Positions 1-8,460 of a stretch of DNA of 23,462 nucleotides are shown piece after piece. Origin of the DNA: JAJNBK01 sp035642715. Lineage in GTDB: Archaea > Thermoproteota > Nitrososphaeria > Nitrososphaerales > Nitrososphaeraceae. The number at the start of each line of letters is the position of its first letter. The stretch's first letter is position 1. The stretch is taken from NCBI GenBank assembly GCA_035642715.1, contig DASQRW010000243.1:1-23462 (forward strand), in the 5' to 3' direction. The translations under genes and the position numbers were made by a program. Under the pieces are notes generated by a model that was not told the DNA's origin, made no database searches, and saw only the letters and a list, made by a program, of their open reading frames with translations.

Positions 1-1
1 G

Positions 2-139
2 GCTGATAATAAGAATGAATTATCAGCAATAGTTTTTGGAACTGGCTTTGGCCGTATAACTGATATCGAGACAGGTCCTGATGGGTTTTTGTATATATTG
101 TCATATCAGGATGGAAAAATATATAGAATTGTAGGTTAA
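2..139 (+). CDS. C-terminal end of a PQQ-dependent sugar dehydrogenase-like protein (partial)
   Basis: This is the last 45 codons of a gene that begins before the window. The frame opens at base 2 and ends with TAA at 137-139. The translated tail contains FGTGFGRITDIETGPDGFLY followed by ILSY and a terminal IYRIVG. The pattern 'DIE.GPDG.LY.LS...G.IYRI' closes the last blade of the glucose/sorbosone dehydrogenase beta-propeller family, soluble quinoprotein enzymes that oxidise sugars outside the cytoplasmic membrane. The catalytic His and PQQ-binding blades are outside the window, so enzymatic function cannot be checked. Another beta-propeller protein with the same closing motif (NHL or SMP-30 type) is the main alternative. 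Confidence 0.7.
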   Translation, partial: ADNKNELSAIVFGTGFGRITDIETGPDGFLYILSYQDGKIYRIVG

Positions 140-878
140 TGACACAGAGATAGAACATAAAAAGTATTTATTATTAATAAAGCAGCTATTATTAGAGATA
201 AGTATTATAACAAACTACAGAATAAAATGCAACAATTAACCAGCTATTCTTTGGAGATGATATGTTTTACCAATAGATTTCACAAGTCGGAAGATAGGTC
301 AATATTTATCAATGTAAAATTTCATTGTTCTTTCTCTCTGCATTTAACAAATAGCAACGTTAAAAGCAGTTTTACACATATGCCATTTGTATGAAAAATA
401 GAAGAAAATTCATTTTATAACTGATGGAGAACCGTAGATTAGGTTTAAAGTAGTTCTTTTAAAAAATTGCAGTTATTATAAGATTATCTAATAGAAATAG
501 AAAAGATAGCAGTAAAGGTATTATTAAAGTGTAACGCATTTACTTGTTCATTTTTATTAATTGCAAAAATATTTTACGCCTTAAGGAAACAAATAAAGTA
601 ATTTTACTGGATTTCCATTTGCCCTTTCAATCAAGGGAGAACTCTGCGTAATTGTGTTATTGTTCTATGTTTATTTTTTAAGTTGCTTCGATAGCTAACT
701 TTTCTAGATAACACAAAAATTATCTATAGATATTCTTATTGTTAACTCGCTTTAATGACTAATAATTAAATTATGCAAAAGTTATTCCGTCAGTTTTGGG
801 TACTGTCTCTTAATAAGGCCTTAACAACGTTGTTAAGTATTTATTGTTATATCCTGGGTATTTCTAGAATCTATAGAC
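140..878. other. Gene-poor spacer
   Basis: This stretch of about 740 bases has no gene I can support. The only notable frame is 227-394 (+), 55 codons from ATG to TGA with no recognisable similarity and a weak TATA-like element (203-209) only about 18 bases upstream. It is AT-rich throughout with stops in all frames elsewhere. A 72-codon plus-strand frame at 773-991 runs into the end of the minus-strand gene and is not convincing. Confidence 0.5.
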
Positions 879-1271
879 CTAGGGAACTATCAGTGTTTTT
901 TTATCGAAGCCACCGGAACCAAATTTGCAGTAGAAGCATTGATCAGACTGCATATAAGGTATTCTTTGTACTACTACTGCACCTATTTTGAGTGCGATTT
1001 TCGTCATCAGTCTGTACTTAAAAGGCATTGATGGAATTACTTCTCCAAAATATACACTGTAATGATCAGGACAGAATTTAAGTATTACCTGAGCTTTTTG
1101 TCTCTGTTCAGGGATAATTTCTCTATTATTATTACTTACTGCTTTGGCTACATTAATCTGTTCACGTATATACTCATGCTTAGGGCATGGGCAATTCTTA
1201 CCCCCAGGATGCTTATAGGCTGGAATGTTCTTCCAATCTAGATTTGGGAAGTCTCTCTCAAAATCGTCCAT
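879..1271 (-). CDS. Small Cys-rich protein of unknown function, probably metal-binding
   Basis: This is a 130-residue protein I do not recognise. It contains three Cys/His clusters: CPCPKH at residues 27-32, CPDH at 67-70 and CFYC at 112-115. That spacing could form one or two zinc sites, or a metal cluster. There is no signal peptide or convincing membrane helix. The stretch around residues 85-103 (FKYRLMTKIALKIGAVVVQ) is basic and then hydrophobic. The start is an ATG, and a TATA-like TTTATATG lies 32-39 bases upstream, so the transcript should be nearly leaderless. It is a single-gene unit, divergent from the coiled-coil gene at 1423. That it is a gene is supported by the promoter, the ATG and the ordered Cys pairs; the function is unknown. 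Confidence 0.65.
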   Translation of the reverse strand: MDDFERDFPNLDWKNIPAYKHPGGKNCPCPKHEYIREQINVAKAVSNNNREIIPEQRQKAQVILKFCPDHYSVYFGEVIPSMPFKYRLMTKIALKIGAVVVQRIPYMQSDQCFYCKFGSGGFDKKTLIVP

Positions 1272-1302
1272 AACCGATCATTAGTCTCTTATAACTTCAT
1301 GT

Positions 1303-1312
1303 CATATAAAGG
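1303..1312 (-). promoter_or_regulatory. TATA-like promoter of the Cys-rich gene
   Basis: On the minus strand the sequence reads CCTTTATATG. It resembles an archaeal TATA box and lies 32-41 bases before the ATG at 1271. It would place transcription initiation a few bases upstream of the ATG. Confidence 0.5.
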
Positions 1313-1422
1313 TGTGGGATTTAGTGTTATAACAAACCTATCACCCTTCCCTCCATAATAAAAATTATGGTTCAGAAATGAGAAAAAATATATTCATGAA
1401 GTTATAAGAAACGACAAGCATC

Positions 1423-2439
1423 GTGGCAAGAGACAATTACAGTGCTGGAACTAGCAGTGCAGCTGCTGCTACTACAACTGCGGCTAGAAATAATACTATA
1501 AAGAGCACTCAAAATGATTCAGATACTAACCTCAATACCTTATTAGAATTCAAAAAATCGCTGGTAGAAGAACAGAGAACAGGTGAGATAAAAATACAGG
1601 AACTTAACAATAAGATTGAAGATACAAAGAAGCAGATTGATGAGGAAAGGATAGAATTAGAGAATTTACGTGTCAAATTAAAACAAATTAACGATCAGAA
1701 AGATGCAGAATACTCAAAATTTACTGAACTGAAGAGTAATCTTATAGAAGCAAAAAATCAAATGAAATCTCTAGATGAAAAAGCAGGTCCAGCAGGATTA
1801 TCTAAATCGCGTAGAGAACGTTTTGATCTAGCTAATTTGACCAAAGCTTTTGAACAAATTGAGCGCGACATTCAGACAAAGAAATTGTCAAAAGACGAAG
1901 AGCGAAAATTAGTTGCAAAATCAAAAGAGATTGCTACGAAATTGTATGCATTAAAGATCATACACAAGAAAGAAGATCGTTATAGAAACATTTCGTTTCA
2001 ATATGACTCGATAAAAGCAAAAATGAATGGTATCTTTGATCTGAAATCAGAACTTGGTAACAAGATTGGTGAATTGAAGAAAAGCCTAGATGTTCTTTTA
2101 AACTTACGTGAAAATTTATACGAAGAGAGAAGAAAAATAATACGTGAAGTAAGGGAAGCGGCAGCAAAATTAGAAATGGTTGAAACGCAACTCAATGCAA
2201 TTGAGTTTAGACGATCGCGTATTCAGGCTTCTGAATATAGGCAAAGAAAACAAAAGGAAAGTGGAGAAAGGCGAGAATCTAGATATGAAGTTGCTCAAGA
2301 GAGAGCTAAACGTAGTAAAGAGAATCAAGAAAGATGGAATACATTAAAGGAAGCTGCATTGAAAAAGATGTCCAGTGGCGAAAAGCTGACTTTTGAGGAG
2401 ATGAAACTGATCTTTGGTGACAGTAATAATCCGGATTAA
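1423..2439 (+). CDS. Archaeal coiled-coil protein (COG1340-like)
   Basis: This is a 338-residue, highly charged, almost entirely helical protein. Residues 1-30 are a low-complexity Ala/Ser/Thr-rich leader. Residues 35-115 form a long heptad-rich coiled coil, residues 118-200 contain a basic segment (GLSKSRRERFDL) and a second helical block, and residues 200-300 form a third coiled coil. The C-terminus ends in a short motif, SGEKLTFEEMKLIFGD. That layout and tail fit the uncharacterised archaeal coiled-coil family COG1340. There is no membrane segment, so it is probably cytoplasmic. The start is GTG at 1423: an upstream in-frame ATG at 1396 is followed immediately by a stop, and an AT-rich TATA-like element lies at 1388-1395. 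The gene is followed 98 bases later by pyrI, which has its own promoter. No function is established. Confidence 0.8.
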   Translation: MARDNYSAGTSSAAAATTTAARNNTIKSTQNDSDTNLNTLLEFKKSLVEEQRTGEIKIQELNNKIEDTKKQIDEERIELENLRVKLKQINDQKDAEYSKFTELKSNLIEAKNQMKSLDEKAGPAGLSKSRRERFDLANLTKAFEQIERDIQTKKLSKDEERKLVAKSKEIATKLYALKIIHKKEDRYRNISFQYDSIKAKMNGIFDLKSELGNKIGELKKSLDVLLNLRENLYEERRKIIREVREAAAKLEMVETQLNAIEFRRSRIQASEYRQRKQKESGERRESRYEVAQERAKRSKENQERWNTLKEAALKKMSSGEKLTFEEMKLIFGDSNNPD

Positions 2440-2495
2440 TGTCTGATTTCAGATGACATAGTTATAGTGTGAATGAAATTATTAATATGGATAGC

Positions 2496-2505
2496 AAATT
2501 ATAAT
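2496..2505 (+). promoter_or_regulatory. TATA-like promoter of pyrI
   Basis: AAATTATAAT lies 33-42 bases upstream of the pyrI ATG at 2538 and has the expected archaeal spacing. It suggests that pyrI is transcribed separately from the coiled-coil gene before it. Confidence 0.4.
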
Positions 2506-2537
2506 TGTCCGACTTTATCATCTTATCAAGATCGTGA

Positions 2538-2999
2538 ATGTCTGACACAAGGCAGCTTTTAGTTCGTAGAATCAAGGATGGAACAGTAATAGATCATATT
2601 GAATCTGGCAAAGCATTGCTAGTATTACGTACGCTAGATATTACAGGCAAAGAGGGAAACGTCATAACTGTTGCTTTAAACGTTCCAAGCAGCAAGCATA
2701 ATAAGAAAGATATTATCAAAGTAGAAAACAAATTTTTAGAAAAAGATGAAACTAACAAACTTGCCTTAATTGCTCCTCATGCAACTATCAATATTATCAA
2801 AGAGTATAGATTAGTTGAAAAACGTAAGATTCAACTCCCTGACTCAATAATTGGAGTTTTCAAATGCCCTAATCTTAAATGTGTTACTAACAGTGATGAG
2901 TATATCAAACCTATTATAAATATTATAGATAAAGAAAAAATCGTATTAAGATGCAGGTATTGTTTCAGAACTCTTACAATAAATGAATTAGTATCTTGA
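2538..2999 (+). CDS. pyrI: Aspartate carbamoyltransferase regulatory chain
   Basis: This is a 153-residue PyrI, the regulatory chain that binds nucleotide effectors and bridges catalytic trimers of aspartate carbamoyltransferase, the committed step of pyrimidine synthesis. The N-terminal allosteric domain begins with LLVRRIKDGTVIDHI and continues with the typical 'LDI.GKEG' region. The C-terminal zinc domain has Cys110, Cys115, Cys139 and Cys142 in the family arrangement C-x4-C...C-x2-C. Length matches the family (about 150 residues). In many bacteria and archaea pyrI directly follows pyrB; here no catalytic-chain gene is adjacent or anywhere in the window, and pyrI has its own TATA-like element. 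Confidence 0.95.
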   Translation: MSDTRQLLVRRIKDGTVIDHIESGKALLVLRTLDITGKEGNVITVALNVPSSKHNKKDIIKVENKFLEKDETNKLALIAPHATINIIKEYRLVEKRKIQLPDSIIGVFKCPNLKCVTNSDEYIKPIINIIDKEKIVLRCRYCFRTLTINELVS

Positions 3000-3189
3000 T
3001 AACATCGATTTATTATAACATCATGATCGACGCCATTCTCTTGGCTCATGGCATTATCGATCAATGAAGGGAAAGTATAATTACTATATCTAATTATATA
3101 AAAATATATTGAGCTGACATCATTTTTAGCTGACAGATATGTAGATTGATGGTTCGTCCAATCATCTGTAAGAGAAAATATTAGAGTTC

Positions 3190-3513
3190 TTATGATTGTC
3201 CTAGGATTATAATTGCTACGACGATACCATAAATCGCGATTGCTTCTCCGAGAGCCGTAAATACTAGAGCCTGTGATCTAAGCTCAGGTCTTTCAGTAAT
3301 GGCCGCAAGACCTGCTGCACCCACACCTCCAATGGCAATACCTGCACCAAGAGCGGCTAATCCAAAGGCAACCCCTGCACCGATAAATTTCATAGACCCG
3401 CCAGCAGTTGCTGTTGCTCCATCTTGGGCATAAGCGTTATTTAACAAATACCCTGCAGCAATTAGAGATACGCCAGCAATCATTGCTATTGTTGAAAATG
3501 ACGATAGTTTCAT
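3190..3513 (-). CDS. atpK: A-type ATP synthase subunit K (rotor ring, c subunit)
   Basis: This encodes the proteolipid that forms the ion-translocating rotor ring. From the ATG at 3513 it is 107 residues. A TTG five codons further upstream (3528) is possible but less likely. Residues 5-25 are a hydrophobic N-terminal segment ending NNAYAQD, which looks like a cleavable signal peptide cut after AYA or AYAQ. Next comes a Gly/Ala-rich helix (about 42-72, GAGVAFGLAALGAGIAIGG), the polar loop ITERPELR, and a second helix (about 80-105) carrying the ion-binding Glu90 in TALGEAIAIYG. It is therefore a single two-helix hairpin. It stands alone, about 5 kb from the main ATP synthase operon, with its own promoter. 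The TATA-like TTAAATAT lies about 27-34 bases upstream on the minus strand. Confidence 0.93.
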   Translation of the reverse strand: MKLSSFSTIAMIAGVSLIAAGYLLNNAYAQDGATATAGGSMKFIGAGVAFGLAALGAGIAIGGVGAAGLAAITERPELRSQALVFTALGEAIAIYGIVVAIIILGQS

Positions 3514-4201
3514 ATATACGGTAAGCAAGATAAAATGCCATATTTAACTATAACTAAAAGAACCAAAAAGGTAAATTTAATGGAGAATGAAGTCATGAAG
3601 ATTATAAAAACTTCAGCGTGTTATGTTATTTTTTAGTATTTAACATTAAAGGTTGTTATTTCTTAATTCAGGATAATGCCTATATATAATTTCTAACCTC
3701 ACAACATTAAAAGTTGTCTCCTTGTTGTCATTCCTAACTGTCAAAATACATCATTCATTTTAGAATAATAGAATAATATAATAAAACGCATGGTGGCTAT
3801 TGAAATTCTTTGACGTTTTATATGATAATAGCTCTGTGGATAAGATAATAGACAGAGCTTCCTCTGAAATATACTATAGTAACTAATTGCGTAAGCAAAA
3901 AAAATTGAAATAATCAATTTCTCTCTATGTAAATGCTAACCTTATTTTGTCGAATGAAAGGCAGATATCAAAACTATTTTCGTCTCATTCAATTCTTATA
4001 TTACAACTGAGAAAAACCCCAATATAATAATATAGTCGGTAATCTAAAAGGAAAATTGACTGGAACGATCTTATCATTATCACTAGAAAAATAAATTTCT
4101 TTATGATTTCCTTAATAACTATGTTTATGGTTTTCTTATTGTAATTATCATTTATTATATAGTGTAGTGTAGTGTAGAAATAAAAGAAAAAAAGAAGAAT
4201 A
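3514..4201. other. Gene-poor spacer between atpK and the DHH gene
   Basis: This region of about 690 bases contains the atpK promoter at its left end and the start region of the DHH gene at its right. A 28-codon protein-like frame (3800-3886, +, TTG start) reads LKFFDVLYDNSSVDKIIDRA; it may be a gene remnant or chance. Three tandem copies of AGTGT occur at 4161-4175, just after a TATA-like TTATTATAT (4152-4160). The 74-codon minus-strand frame at 3985-4209 is low-complexity Phe/Tyr/Ile and is not credible as a gene. Confidence 0.45.
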
Positions 4202-5173
4202 ATGACCAATACTAAAAGAATTTTATCTTTGACACATGAACAAGATGTAGATGGATTGTTTTCGGGTGCAATTCTAAAGAATGCCTTCCCAGATACTTTA
4301 GTTTTTCTTACGAACTACGGACAAAAAAACATGGAAAGAGCTGCCAACATAATCAAATTTAATGTGTCTAGATCAAGCAAGAATGGAACAATTGTAATCA
4401 CTGATTTAGGTATTGACGATGTAGAAGATATCAAGCCTATAGAATATGCTGCGATCGATGCAAGAAATTATGGATGGGATTTCGTATGGCTAGATCATCA
4501 TGTTTGGTCTGAGGAAATAAAAAGAAGAGTGCAGGCGTTTGCATCTTTGATCTTATCAAAAGACGAAATGAAATGTACGACAGAATTAGTTTATGAAAGA
4601 TTTGCAAAAAATAGAAGAGCATGTGAAAGGATAGCTAAATTCGCACATATTGTTGATTTTCGTTTGCCTGCAGTACATAAGTTACCTCCACTTCCTGAGC
4701 TTATTAGCTATTATCGTAGTCTAATTAATCCTTATCCAAAATTGCAGTCTATAGTAAATAAAGCCTCTAAAGGGGTATTTTGGGATGAAGAGCTGCAAGA
4801 GGACTTTGAATACCAATACCTTCCAGCAAGGGAATCTGCCATATCCTCTGCAATGAAATCGCTCACAATATATAATATCAATAATCACAAAGTAGCCATC
4901 ACAGAGTCACCAAGAATAATATCAAAAAGCATTTTGTCGGAAAAGATATTTCTAGAGAAACCAGAGGTAAGTCTTGTGATTTTATTTGCTCCAGATGGAA
5001 AAGTAAGTATAAGAAGAAAGCCAGGCTCAGATATAAAATGTGATGTTATTGGTCGAAGATTAGATGGTGGAGGCCATAATTATGCAGCAGCGGGTATAAT
5101 AAAGAATAATAGTGAAACTCTAAAAATAGGACAAGTAGCACAAGCATTAGAGACGATTTTGAAAGACATGTAG
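4202..5173 (+). CDS. DHH-family phosphoesterase (DHH-DHHA1)
   Basis: This is a 323-residue protein with both domains of the DHH phosphoesterase superfamily (RecJ, NrnA and related manganese-dependent nucleases and phosphatases). Metal-ligand motifs are visible in order: HEQDVDG at residues 12-18 (His12, Asp15, Asp17), ITDLG with Asp68, the signature LDHHVW with Asp98-His99-His100, and HIVDF with Asp152. The C-terminal DHHA1 substrate-binding domain carries GRRLDGGGH at 284-292. It probably hydrolyses a nucleotide, oligonucleotide or phosphorylated substrate in the cytoplasm; which one cannot be told from sequence. The size fits stand-alone archaeal DHH proteins rather than full RecJ. It starts with ATG, with a TATA-like stretch about 42-50 bases upstream, and is transcribed alone. 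Confidence 0.9.
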   Translation: MTNTKRILSLTHEQDVDGLFSGAILKNAFPDTLVFLTNYGQKNMERAANIIKFNVSRSSKNGTIVITDLGIDDVEDIKPIEYAAIDARNYGWDFVWLDHHVWSEEIKRRVQAFASLILSKDEMKCTTELVYERFAKNRRACERIAKFAHIVDFRLPAVHKLPPLPELISYYRSLINPYPKLQSIVNKASKGVFWDEELQEDFEYQYLPARESAISSAMKSLTIYNINNHKVAITESPRIISKSILSEKIFLEKPEVSLVILFAPDGKVSIRRKPGSDIKCDVIGRRLDGGGHNYAAAGIIKNNSETLKIGQVAQALETILKDM

Positions 5174-5731
5174 TTGACAATTATATTATTTAAGTTTTGA
5201 AACAAGTATTGTAGAGAAAAATTTTATTCTAAAAAATTCATAGGAATATAAGGCATTATGTGTCAATTTCGGATTTCCTTATGACTATAAGGATTACGAC
5301 CTTGTTTTTTTGCCATCGGTTCTAACTTGAGCAATATCTTTGAGCAATATCTGTATGAAAAGGGAACAGCAAACTTAAGCCTTCCCGCCACAGAATCTCC
5401 TTTCTGCGTGTTTATCTTGGTATGAGATAGCATCAGGCAAGTTCGTTATCTGACGTTTTGTACAAGCATTTTATTCATGTTATCTCTGCATTTTAAAATT
5501 ATATCTTCTTCAACTTTGTTTAATACTATTTTTTAGTAATGATGAGTTTTTCATGAGTTTCATAATGTCCGGGTAACACGATATGTTCCCACAGTTTCTT
5601 TTATTTGATTCACTGCTATTGGTCAAATCGGTGAATCTTTTTGTTTCTCTCGTGTCTTGTCTAAATGTTGTTGTTACAATTGTTACTTGGTGTCCTGTAA
5701 ATTATCTCTTAATCCTTTTTTCTAACTTCCT
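5174..5731. other. Gene-poor region with possible decayed coding sequence and a 13-base tandem duplication
   Basis: No intact gene is present. On the minus strand, 5433-5263 is a 56-codon ATG-to-TGA frame with a protein-like composition, including AGRLKFAVPFSYRYC and the tail KKQGRNPYSHKEIRN; I do not recognise it. The 13-base unit TTGAGCAATATCT occurs twice in tandem at 5327-5352; because 13 is not a multiple of three it would shift any frame crossing it. A perfect 7-base stem with a 4-base loop lies at 5276-5293. The mixture looks like old gene debris, but none of it proves a former gene. Confidence 0.35.
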
Positions 5732-6103
5732 ACGATTGCATTTGTGATAGTCAATGCATGATTTGGCACTAAAATAAATTCTTTCATTGCATTAGTTTAT
5801 TTTCTATCATCAGCATAATATATAGCACAAGGTATTCATAAAGCAGTAAAAAATGAGATTGTAGAAGATGTGGCATAAGGTGAAAAAAGTAAAACAAAGG
5901 TACAAATTGAAAATGGTTCAGGGCGATCATCATATATAAACATCATGACAGCAAATTTTAGTACACTTTTACAAGCTTTACGAAGGAGTATTAGTCTAAT
6001 TCCATTTTCTTTTATTGAAAAAACTAGCATTTTTACAATGTTATTCCTGTTAGTTATTCCATCTTTTATTACCCTTCTCGATCTTCTCAGTATCAACATA
6101 TAA
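5732..6103 (+). pseudogene. Possible decayed membrane-protein gene
   Basis: One plus-strand frame reads through this stretch as protein-like sequence but is broken by three stops: TGA at 5759-5761, TAA at 5816-5818 and TAA at 5876-5878. The pieces include TIAFVIVNA, then FGTKINSFIALVYFLSSA, then YIAQGIHKAVKNEIVEDVA, and finally 74 open codons ending LFLLVIPSFITLLDLLSINI. Hydrophobic segments alternate with polar loops, as in an integral membrane protein. I do not recognise the family. It lies just upstream of an orphan ABC solute-binding protein, so a lost transport component is conceivable. In AT-rich DNA such readings can arise by chance, so this is a tentative call. Confidence 0.28.
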
Positions 6104-6617
6104 TACTCATACAGCTAACGATCACTTGAATCAACTTATTAATAATTAATTTAATCGCTATTGTTCTTTTATTTTCAATTACCGTTGCATAATCCAAATA
6201 TTGGGCTACTTCTAAATCCAATTTACGGTTCTGCTTTTTCCAGTAGCATGACACATATCTCATTGTATTTACCTTATTTATAATAAATCGCAGGAGATAG
6301 AACACTATTAATTGGCAAGGCAGTAAGTATACTATCAGCAAAAAAGGATATACCATCTGCTCGAAGAGAAAGTCATTTCAGAGTTAAACAAACATATTTT
6401 ACAGTGGATCCCATTATCATACACGCAAGATCAAGATCAGATATTTCTGAGAAGTGTAATATAGTTTCGTTGAGAATTTGAAAACAATTATTACTAATCA
6501 ATTAATAGAATGGCCTAATCTAGGGCATTATTATAATATAGATAGTGCTATAAAATAAAAGTTGAATACAAACTTTATTATTCGTTATTCTGAATATAGG
6601 TCAGTAGTATTTCTGAA
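6104..6617. other. Gene-poor region with protein-like fragments and the solute-binding protein promoter
   Basis: Two overlapping plus-strand pieces look coding but are broken. 6287-6481 reads IAGDRTLLIGKAVSILSAKK and ends CNIVSLRI, preceded by two consecutive TAA codons. 6463-6558 reads SFVENLKTIITNQLIEWPNL before a stop. They are in different frames. A TATA-like TATAAAAT at 6549-6556 lies about 62 bases before the ATG at 6618 and could be the promoter of the solute-binding protein. The two 87-codon minus-strand frames in this area are hydrophobic shadows with no supporting signal. Confidence 0.35.
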
Positions 6618-7964
6618 ATGAACTTTGATAAGTTCTCCACCAGTAGACATAACAAAAGACTCCCTCTTGTCTTTATTCTTGTTATAATAATATTAATAGA
6701 TAGTATATTAGCAACGACAAATTTTATTATTCCCTCTTTTGCTAAAAATGAGGTTACATTAAAAGCTCAGTTAGTCGAACCAAGAGAGAGATGGGACATG
6801 CTTATTTCAATGGCATTACATGATTTGAGAGCAAAACATCCTGACCTTGATATTCAGATAAACTATACCACTTTAGAATATAATGATGCTAGGATGCAGA
6901 TGTTAAATACAATCGCTAACCGAACTTCCATTGATCTGATATCAGTAGATCAAATCTGGCTCGGAGAATTTGCTGACAAGGGATTTATAACAGATCTGAC
7001 AAACCTTACGGAAAGTTGGGGTAGATCTTCTGATTGGTATGAAACGAATTGGGACGGAGGTGTTTATAACCATAAGATATATGGTATCTGGGGCTGGACA
7101 GACGTCAGGAGTATCTGGTATTGGAAGGATCTCTTGAATAATTCAGGTGTTGATCCTAACTCATTAAAGACCTGGGATGGATATATTGCCTCTGCAAAGA
7201 AGCTTAATGACGCATTAAAAGGTAAGGGAATACAAGGCGTCGAGCTTGTTGGTGGTCCAGGTTCTCCAAATGAATGGTTTCCATTTCTATGGATGCTTGG
7301 AGGAGACATACTTGATAATAGGCAAGGGCATCCAACAAAAGATAGATACTGGTTTCCAATATATAATAGTACAGAAGGAGTTAAAGCACTGGAGTTTTTC
7401 AAACAGCTAGTTGATGTAGGTGTTAAACCAATAACAATTGATTTTGAAAAAGAATTTGTTGATAGAAAATATGCCGTTATGCTTGGTGGCTCATGGTTGC
7501 CAGGAAACTTTTTGCCTCTTACAAAGAGGAGTCTCGAAGAGCAGGTAGGTATGATACCAATGCTTCCAGTACCATATAAAAATACTTCGACTACAACTAT
7601 TATGGGAGGATGGTTACTGAGTATTCCGAATACTTCGAAAAATAAGGACTTGGCATGGGAATTAATTATGATAATGTTAAAACCTGAAATACTTTCCCCT
7701 ATACTAGCAAAATATGGATACCTTCCTACCCAGGTACCTATAGGAGAAGGCCCTTATTCAGAACAATTGCGTAAATCAATTCCATATTATGATGAATTGA
7801 TCTCTTTGATTCCATTTGGACAAGAGAGGCCCAATATACCGGAATATCCACTGATAGCTGATCACATAAGGGAAGCAATCGATGCTGTTTACTCTGGTAC
7901 TAAGGAACCTAAGCAATCATTAGATTATGCTGCTGCAAAATCTGCAAGAGCTCTTGGTTGGTAA
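6618..7964 (+). CDS. ABC transporter extracellular solute-binding protein (family 1, sugar type)
   Basis: This is a 448-residue secreted or membrane-anchored binding protein of the maltose/sugar ABC-importer class. Residues 1-14 are basic, 15-33 form a hydrophobic segment, and SFAKNE near 40-45 could be a signal peptidase site; without cleavage the segment would anchor the protein. Family landmarks include the N-terminal strand followed by an IDLISVDQIWLGEFADKG stretch, the Trp-rich binding-cleft regions (WYETNWDGGVYNHKIYGIWG and WFPFLWMLGGDIL), the YAVMLGGSWLPG segment, and MGGWLLSIPNTSKNKDLAWE near the C-terminal half. Length is typical (about 400-450). No permease or ATPase gene lies on either side, which is unusual for such a protein. 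The substrate is unknown. Confidence 0.9.
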   Translation: MNFDKFSTSRHNKRLPLVFILVIIILIDSILATTNFIIPSFAKNEVTLKAQLVEPRERWDMLISMALHDLRAKHPDLDIQINYTTLEYNDARMQMLNTIANRTSIDLISVDQIWLGEFADKGFITDLTNLTESWGRSSDWYETNWDGGVYNHKIYGIWGWTDVRSIWYWKDLLNNSGVDPNSLKTWDGYIASAKKLNDALKGKGIQGVELVGGPGSPNEWFPFLWMLGGDILDNRQGHPTKDRYWFPIYNSTEGVKALEFFKQLVDVGVKPITIDFEKEFVDRKYAVMLGGSWLPGNFLPLTKRSLEEQVGMIPMLPVPYKNTSTTTIMGGWLLSIPNTSKNKDLAWELIMIMLKPEILSPILAKYGYLPTQVPIGEGPYSEQLRKSIPYYDELISLIPFGQERPNIPEYPLIADHIREAIDAVYSGTKEPKQSLDYAAAKSARALGW

Positions 7965-8460
7965 ATTAATAGCCGCTACAAGGGTTGTTTGCTATTATTC
8001 TTCAATCCTTAAAAGTTAGACGATTTTGAACAATTTGGCAGCATTAGTCTATACAACAGAAAATTTTGATACTCGAGATGGAGATATCTAAAATATCTAC
8101 ATATTCACAACAAGTCAAGAGATTTAGTACTATTATGTCTATAAATAAGCCTTACAAAATCAAAAAGTTTGAATTTGATAACTGAAATGTGCGTGTTCAA
8201 ATTGTTATACATATATAAAATATCCACCGAACAGTAGAAATATTCTTTTGTCTTATTTTATATTTTAATAGAATATGATTAAAATTTTTGGTTGCACTTA
8301 ATTCATAGATATTTATGTTTTGTTTGCTATCATATAGACAATATTCCATGCAATATTGTGATATATATTATTCTTCTAACGAATAATTTCTCATCGTCTA
8401 TCTAGAATATAGCCAGTAGAAAGATAATTTATTGAATTCGAATTATAGGAGTAAAAGTAG
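7965..8460. other. Spacer between convergent genes
   Basis: This stretch of about 500 bases separates the ends of two convergent transcription units (the solute-binding protein and the ATP synthase operon). I see no gene. A perfect inverted repeat CAATATT-ccatgc-AATATTG at 8339-8358 could form a small hairpin. There is no clear T-run terminator for either unit. Confidence 0.45.

Noticed and set aside
773..991. Plus-strand 72-codon frame
   Set aside because: It overlaps the end of the better supported Cys-rich minus-strand gene and shows no promoter or family pattern.
3151..3163. GGTTCGTCCAATC resembling a tRNA T-arm
   Set aside because: No matching acceptor, D or anticodon stems surround it. 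No tRNA or rRNA gene was found in the window.
4161..4175. Three tandem AGTGT units before the DHH gene as an operator
   Set aside because: The repeat is short and its position does not match a known operator. It may be a slippage product, so it is mentioned only in the spacer description.
5836..6356. Two 87-codon minus-strand frames
   Set aside because: They are hydrophobic, overlap each other by a few bases and lack promoters. The opposite strand reads more like protein, so they are probably shadows of decayed sequence.
7064..7402. Minus-strand open frame of 112 codons
   Set aside because: It lies wholly antisense to the solute-binding protein gene and has no promoter or recognisable motif.
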